Positions 5,655-9,985 of a DNA stretch of 9,985 bases are shown one piece after another. This DNA comes from SKW197 sp049970095 (GTDB lineage: Archaea; Thermoplasmatota; Thermoplasmata; Lutacidiplasmatales; SKW197), in assembly GCA_049970095.1 (NCBI GenBank), contig JBMFNP010000058.1, positions 1-9,985 of the forward strand, written 5' to 3'. The position numbers and the translations under genes were made by a program. The notes under the pieces were generated by a model that worked only from the letters and a program-made list of their open reading frames with translations, ran no database searches and was not told the origin of the DNA. The stretch's first letter is position 1; each line of letters starts with the position of its first letter.

Positions 5655-8557
5655 CAGTTAATACAAGCGAGGCACCGCTCCGTGTTGTGCTTTCATGGTC
5701 TGACTATCCATCTCCTGCAAATTCAAATGGGCTTGTGGTAAATAATCTTAATCTAAGGGTGATCGCGCCTGATAACACAGAATATCATGGAAATACATTC
5801 AATACAGGCACATGGGAAAATACGCAATGGAGCACTCCAAACCCAACAACTTACGATACAAGCCATGCAAATGAAGTTGTGAATGTGAAAAATCCTATGA
5901 AAGGCACATGGAGAATACAGGTAATAGGGGCAAAAATTGCAAAAGATGACCCAGATCCTCATGCACCTGGCACTCTTGACCAAACTTTTGCAGTTTTTGC
6001 CTTGGGACCATTCGGACCCCTGAGCATTCCCACACTCAGAGTAGATAGATTCAATGAGAACCAACCATTGAATGCGGAATACAAGAATTATACAGATGGC
6101 TTTAACGAGAGAGTTCTGGTAAAGGGGCAGAGCACAAACCAGACATTCAGAATTGTGAATTGGGGAAGTGCTAGTGCTACATATAATCTGGCAAGTGAAA
6201 TAATTCCAGCCACCGCAACAATCACAGTGAGCTTCTCTCCCTCAACTGTTACGCTGGCACCAAATGCTACAGCATGGGTAAATGCAAGCATTAGCACAAC
6301 TACAACCACACCAGAAAATATATATGAGGTAAGGCTGAAGGCTGTGGATAGCCTGAATTCAAACCTTGTTGATAGTGTAGTTATTAGGCTTCAGGTTGTT
6401 CCAGAGGCACCGTTAAAGCATGCACAAGTAACAAGAACCCGTGCCATGGAAACAACTTCTGCAATTGCTACAGACCCAACTGATGGCTCATTATGGATTG
6501 CTTTCTTCCGCCAGAACGAATCACTCACAAACTCTCAGTACACCTCTTCAGGTAATGGAGATAATTATGACTTGCTCATTGCCCATAGCACAGATGGCGG
6601 AAAAACATGGACAGAATACCTTGCACTCCCAGGATTTGATAGATACTGGACAGGACTTGTGGAACAAGAGATTGACTGGTACTATTGGCATCCTGCAATT
6701 GATGTGGATGCGGGTGGCAAGGTGTATGTTGCATTCTCAACCTTTGAATCCGTTTATATTGTCTATGGTGATGAAAGTGGATGGGCAAACACAAAGCAGG
6801 AAGCCACATCATACAACACCAATACTGGCAAATTTACCTTCATTGCCCCAGATGTTGATGTGGTTGCAAGGGCTGCTGGTCAGGCAACGGTATTCTATAC
6901 CTTCCGCAGTTACACTGCAAACACAAATTACGCAGACCTTAAATGTGCCTATACAACAAATGGTGGCACTACATGGACACTTCAGACACTTACAACAACA
7001 AACAATCTACGCCAGTACTTTCCATCTGCAATTTATGACGGCACTCAACACTGGGTATTTTTCTCCTACCGCGACACTAATGTTTCTGGTAGTGATTACT
7101 ATCTCTGCTACTACACAGGACAACCAGGCGGTACATGGACACTTTCTACACTTTATGGCAATGGCACGGACGGACACAATGAGTCATGGCCTTCTGCATT
7201 TCGTGATTCCTCTGGTGCTATCTGGGTTGCATGGTACAGTGATGAGGATGGACAGAATGCACACTTCGGTGTGAAGGAGCATAAAATATATGTGATAAGA
7301 TACAGTGGTGGTGCATGGTCAGCTGTGCTTAAAATTGATGCCAGTGTTCCAGGGCTAGATATAAATGATGGCATGCCACCTGCAATTGGTGAGGATGGAA
7401 GCGGAAATATATGGATTGGATTTCTTGAAGAGAACTCAGCATATACAAACACACTGCACAATGAAAGATGGACGCACTACAGATATGCGCTGAAGGCTGC
7501 AATAATTAGCAAATCCACATTTAGTATAACAGGTTATAAGTACATTGACTATGGAGGCACACCAATCTACCATATTTCTGGTGATTCTATTGGTGGAAAT
7601 GTCACTTTTTCCTATACAAAAGCGCCTGAAGAATGGAACTACGAAATATTTGTTGCAAACACAACCAGTGCAGATATTTATGGACCCTCTGCCTACAACT
7701 TACTCACCACACTATTTCACACAGAAAACAACAGCAAGATTCTCTATCTCAACTTCACATCCTATCAGAATTTCACACTGTTTGCATATATTGACGATGT
7801 AGAAACTGGCAACAGCAATATTGCGGGTGCAGAATATTTCATTGATTCAATTGGTGCAGATGGCTCTGGCACATCAATGAATGCAAATGATGGTTTATTC
7901 GCAAGCCCAATTGAAGGTGTATTTGCGACAATCAACGGAAACCTGCTTACTGCAGGATTGCATAGAATTTATGTGCATGGAAGGGATGCTGCAGGCAACT
8001 GGGGCCCATTTAACTTCATAGACATATATGTGCCTGAAAACTTCACTATTTCTCTCTATGTTGGAAAGAATTTCATTTCAAATCCGCTATACAATCCATA
8101 TTTAGATGCCTCTGACCTGGCACCACAACTCGTTGCTGGTGAGGAAGTATGGCTATGGACTGGCTCAGCCTACTCAAAATACATCGTTGGTGGCGCAAAC
8201 CCAGATTTTGCATTGACTGTGCACAAGGGATTCTGGGTTGTTGCTTCTTCGCCAAAAACCATCAAATTATATGGCTTCCGTGCAACATCTCAGATTGCTG
8301 TTTCTTTGAGTGCGGGATACAACCAGATTGGGTGGACTTCACTCACAAACCTCACAACTACAGCATGGGACCTCACAAACTCCACAAATGCGGTAGGTGA
8401 GATTCGGATCGTGAGCAGATGGGACGCAAGTGCACAAATCACTGCAACTACTGATGTTTTTTATCTTAGCATGCAGAAATACAACTTTTTGATTGAACCT
8501 GGCAGGGGATACTGGGTATGGACAAGTGTTGCAACCACACTTTACTACAATCCATAA
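5558..8557 (+). CDS. C-terminal part of the secreted S8 protease: beta domain, Asp-box propeller-like region, duplicated C-terminal module
   Basis: This is the continuation of the protease, out of frame by one base. The first formal start codon is GTG at 5621, with no ribosome-binding site before it, so independent translation is unlikely. In order: the beta domain typical of KP-43-like proteases (about 5570-6010; RVVLSWSDYP, NNLNLRVIAP, NPMKGTWRIQV); an Ig-like domain (about 6020-6400); and a long beta-rich region (about 6420-7530) with Asp-box motifs STDGGKTW (6587-6610) and TTNGGTTW (6953-6976), as in sialidase-type propellers. A further beta domain with AGLHRIYVHGRDAAGNWGP follows (about 7740-8035), then a duplicated module to the end. 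No C-terminal membrane helix is seen. Asp boxes mark the fold and do not prove sialidase activity; I did not find a sialidase catalytic set. The extra domains probably bind a surface or a polymeric substrate. The stop overlaps the next gene's ribosome-binding site. Confidence 0.88.
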   Translation, partial: DIANALIPEPPLSHKVWDWQAVGSGATWEQTVTVNTSEAPLRVVLSWSDYPSPANSNGLVVNNLNLRVIAPDNTEYHGNTFNTGTWENTQWSTPNPTTYDTSHANEVVNVKNPMKGTWRIQVIGAKIAKDDPDPHAPGTLDQTFAVFALGPFGPLSIPTLRVDRFNENQPLNAEYKNYTDGFNERVLVKGQSTNQTFRIVNWGSASATYNLASEIIPATATITVSFSPSTVTLAPNATAWVNASISTTTTTPENIYEVRLKAVDSLNSNLVDSVVIRLQVVPEAPLKHAQVTRTRAMETTSAIATDPTDGSLWIAFFRQNESLTNSQYTSSGNGDNYDLLIAHSTDGGKTWTEYLALPGFDRYWTGLVEQEIDWYYWHPAIDVDAGGKVYVAFSTFESVYIVYGDESGWANTKQEATSYNTNTGKFTFIAPDVDVVARAAGQATVFYTFRSYTANTNYADLKCAYTTNGGTTWTLQTLTTTNNLRQYFPSAIYDGTQHWVFFSYRDTNVSGSDYYLCYYTGQPGGTWTLSTLYGNGTDGHNESWPSAFRDSSGAIWVAWYSDEDGQNAHFGVKEHKIYVIRYSGGAWSAVLKIDASVPGLDINDGMPPAIGEDGSGNIWIGFLEENSAYTNTLHNERWTHYRYALKAAIISKSTFSITGYKYIDYGGTPIYHISGDSIGGNVTFSYTKAPEEWNYEIFVANTTSADIYGPSAYNLLTTLFHTENNSKILYLNFTSYQNFTLFAYIDDVETGNSNIAGAEYFIDSIGADGSGTSMNANDGLFASPIEGVFATINGNLLTAGLHRIYVHGRDAAGNWGPFNFIDIYVPENFTISLYVGKNFISNPLYNPYLDASDLAPQLVAGEEVWLWTGSAYSKYIVGGANPDFALTVHKGFWVVASSPKTIKLYGFRATSQIAVSLSAGYNQIGWTSLTNLTTTAWDLTNSTNAVGEIRIVSRWDASAQITATTDVFYLSMQKYNFLIEPGRGYWVWTSVATTLYYNP
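8045..8554 (+). repeat. Two copies of an ~85-residue C-terminal module (about 8045-8280 and 8294-8554)
   Basis: The last 170 residues of the protease divide into two similar halves. Copy 1 runs ISLYVGKNFISNPL ... VWLWTGSAYSKY ... KGFWVVASSPKTIKLYG. Copy 2 runs VSLSAGYNQIGWTSL ... IRIVSRWDASAQ ... GRGYWVWTSVATTLYYN. Shared features are a Gly-Asn/Tyr-Asn turn after the first strand, a central aromatic strand, and a GxWVxxS/GYWVWTS strand near the end. The resemblance is at protein level; the DNA has diverged, so the duplication is old. Confidence 0.55.
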
Positions 8558-8566
8558 GGTGATAAA

Positions 8567-9985
8567 ATGGATGAAAATCAGAAAGAACAGACAGAAATGA
8601 AAGTAATTGCAGAATTCACGAAGATTCCTGGCGTTGGGCTTTCAAAGGCAAAGAAGCTGTATGAAATGGGTTATCGCAGCATGGATGACTTGAAAAAGGC
8701 ATCATTTGAGGAACTGGCAGCCATAAAGGGCATTGGTGAGAACAGGGCAACTCTTATTAAAAATTATTTTGCGGAGGAAAAAAAGGAAGCAGCTGAGAAA
8801 ACAGTGGCAGAGGAGAAAGCAGAGGCAGTGGAAGCAAAGCCAGAGGAAAAGAAGGAAGAAGAGAAAGAGACGGAAAAAGAAATTGAAGAGATAGAGAAGG
8901 AATTAGGGGAAGTGGAGAAGGTTCTTGCGGAGACAAAAGGGAGAGAAACAAAGATTGTTTTTGAGAAAAAGGTGGAGAAAAAAGAGGGGCTTGTGAATGG
9001 ATTGAAAATAAAGCCAGCAGTGGTGAAGAAGGCAAAGAAGCCGAGTATGGGTGCAAAAATTGCTGCAGGGTTGATTGTGGCAATCATGGTTTTTTCCTCA
9101 ATTTTTCTGCTCTGGTACGCACTCATTCCTGAGAGTAGAATCACAATTGATGGCAGAATTGATGACTGGGTAGCCATCGCAAAATTCAGAGAGAGCCCTT
9201 CCAGTCCAATTAGCAGTATAGATATAGAGGAATATGGCATGTTCTTTGAGAATAAGCGAATTAATTTCTTTGCAAAAACTAGTGGAGAAATATTCGGTGC
9301 AAATTCTGGTGTGGATGCATTGAGAATTTTCATGGATGTAGATGGGAACTCAGCAACTGGCTATGCATACCAGGGAATTGGTGCAGAGTACAAGATTGAA
9401 ATTATTGGCTGGGAGGGGCAGATATACTCCGCAACTCTCCAGAGGTTTATTTCTGAGGCAAATAGATGGAATTACTCTGCCTGGGAGAACTACGGGGAGG
9501 TAAGAACAGAGAAAAGCGGAAACACGGTAGAGGGATATGTAAAAATTACTGGTATTGAGAATTTAGTGGCAATTTTCGGAATGGTACATTACGATGCCCA
9601 GAATATAGTTGAAAAAATCTGTGGTGCCCCAGTCTCTCAAAAATATGCGGCACTTGCAATTACCCAGAGATTTCTTGGCGGGGATACTGTGAATGCAAGC
9701 GAGGATGTGCTTGAACTCAAGATTTCTGCCAGAGGTGGAGATGTAGAGATTCAGGGCATTGATGTTTCAAATGCAGCAGTGAATCTGCCAAAGAATAGAT
9801 TAGCTATAGATGAGGAAATCACTGTGATTGCTAAAGCAAAGAGATTGAGCGAGGGGAGTGCATGTGAATTCGCACTTAGAAGTGTGAATACTGAGGTGCC
9901 GTACCATGTTGTTGGCAGTGGTGGAAAGGCATATTTTGGTAATTTGCCGCAAGGCATTGTGATAGACGGTGCCTTTGGTGACTGG
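8567..9985 (+). CDS. Membrane protein with cytoplasmic helix-hairpin-helix domain and extracytoplasmic domain (3' end outside window)
   Basis: The frame from ATG 8567 is open to the last base (473 codons), so the gene continues beyond the window. AGGTGA (8557-8562) lies four bases before the start and overlaps the protease stop codon, so the two genes are probably co-transcribed. Residues about 15-65 form a double helix-hairpin-helix (HhH) unit with the two hairpins IPGVGLSKA and IKGIGENRA, as in Rad51/NusA-type DNA-binding modules. Residues about 66-145 are a Glu/Lys/Ala-rich linker likely to be coiled coil. Basic residues (KKAKKPS) precede one membrane helix (about 164-187). By the positive-inside rule the HhH part is inside and the rest outside. 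The outer part begins ITIDGRIDDW (about 193-202), the entry motif of DOMON/CBM9-like beta-sandwich domains, and FMDVDGNSATGY (about 261-272) fits that fold. IDGAFGDW recurs at the window end. A role tethering DNA or another partner to the membrane is inferred; HhH units may also bind proteins. Confidence 0.85.
   Translation, partial: MDENQKEQTEMKVIAEFTKIPGVGLSKAKKLYEMGYRSMDDLKKASFEELAAIKGIGENRATLIKNYFAEEKKEAAEKTVAEEKAEAVEAKPEEKKEEEKETEKEIEEIEKELGEVEKVLAETKGRETKIVFEKKVEKKEGLVNGLKIKPAVVKKAKKPSMGAKIAAGLIVAIMVFSSIFLLWYALIPESRITIDGRIDDWVAIAKFRESPSSPISSIDIEEYGMFFENKRINFFAKTSGEIFGANSGVDALRIFMDVDGNSATGYAYQGIGAEYKIEIIGWEGQIYSATLQRFISEANRWNYSAWENYGEVRTEKSGNTVEGYVKITGIENLVAIFGMVHYDAQNIVEKICGAPVSQKYAALAITQRFLGGDTVNASEDVLELKISARGGDVEIQGIDVSNAAVNLPKNRLAIDEEITVIAKAKRLSEGSACEFALRSVNTEVPYHVVGSGGKAYFGNLPQGIVIDGAFGDW

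Noticed and set aside
6587..6976. Calling the Asp-box region a functional sialidase
   Set aside because: Asp boxes are structural motifs found in many propellers. I could not identify the sialidase Arg triad or nucleophile.
6441..7274. 277-codon open frame on the + strand inside the protease C-terminal part
   Set aside because: It overlaps the Asp-box region in another frame, has no ribosome-binding site, and its His/Met/Gln-rich product resembles no protein.
8764..9333. Long antisense open frames (8764-9333, 8757-9083) opposite the last gene
   Set aside because: They are the reverse reading of the Glu/Lys-rich GA-biased linker and give low-complexity Ser/Phe-rich proteins. The + strand frame encodes recognisable HhH, membrane and DOMON-like segments.

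Overview
The window reads as archaeal chromosomal DNA, most likely euryarchaeal and plausibly from the Thermoplasmatota, although no marker gene here fixes the lineage. The signs are TATA-box promoters (repeated TTATATAC; ATTATATATA), strong GGTG-type Shine-Dalgarno sites 4-6 bases before most starts, an archaeal-style pair of FtsZ-family genes behind a ribbon-helix-helix regulator, and large secreted multidomain proteins. All seven recognisable genes lie on the + strand. There is no intergenic gap above about 100 bases, and I see no RNA gene, transposon or CRISPR array.

Region 1 (1-1155): the 3' end of a cell-surface protein with fibronectin type III domains and a C-terminal membrane anchor, then a small orphan gene of 89 codons.

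Region 2 (about 1169-3511), a probable cell-division operon: a promoter with two identical TATA-like boxes and an inverted repeat near the predicted transcription start leads into a tandem ribbon-helix-helix regulator, an intact ftsZ, and a shorter FtsZ-like protein. The last keeps the FtsZ fold layout but has lost the T3 loop, a normal tubulin signature and the catalytic T7 loop. The gaps are 27 and 17 bases, each with a strong ribosome-binding site. The arrangement recalls the RHH regulator CdrS, which controls ftsZ2 in haloarchaea. The degenerate FtsZ partner is the most interesting element of the window.

Region 3 (about 3571-9985), an exported-protein operon: a TATA box precedes a very large secreted subtilisin-like (S8, KP-43-like) protease. 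Its reading frame is broken once, near 5556-5558. Reading through that point gives about 1648 residues: signal segment, N-terminal region, catalytic domain, beta domain, Ig-like domain, Asp-box (sialidase-like) region, a further beta domain and a duplicated C-terminal module. Nine bases downstream starts a gene that runs off the right edge. It encodes a helix-hairpin-helix domain, a charged coiled-coil linker, one membrane helix and an outer domain that opens with an IDGxxxDW motif, which recurs at the window end. This would link a DNA-binding-type domain inside the cell to a domain outside it.
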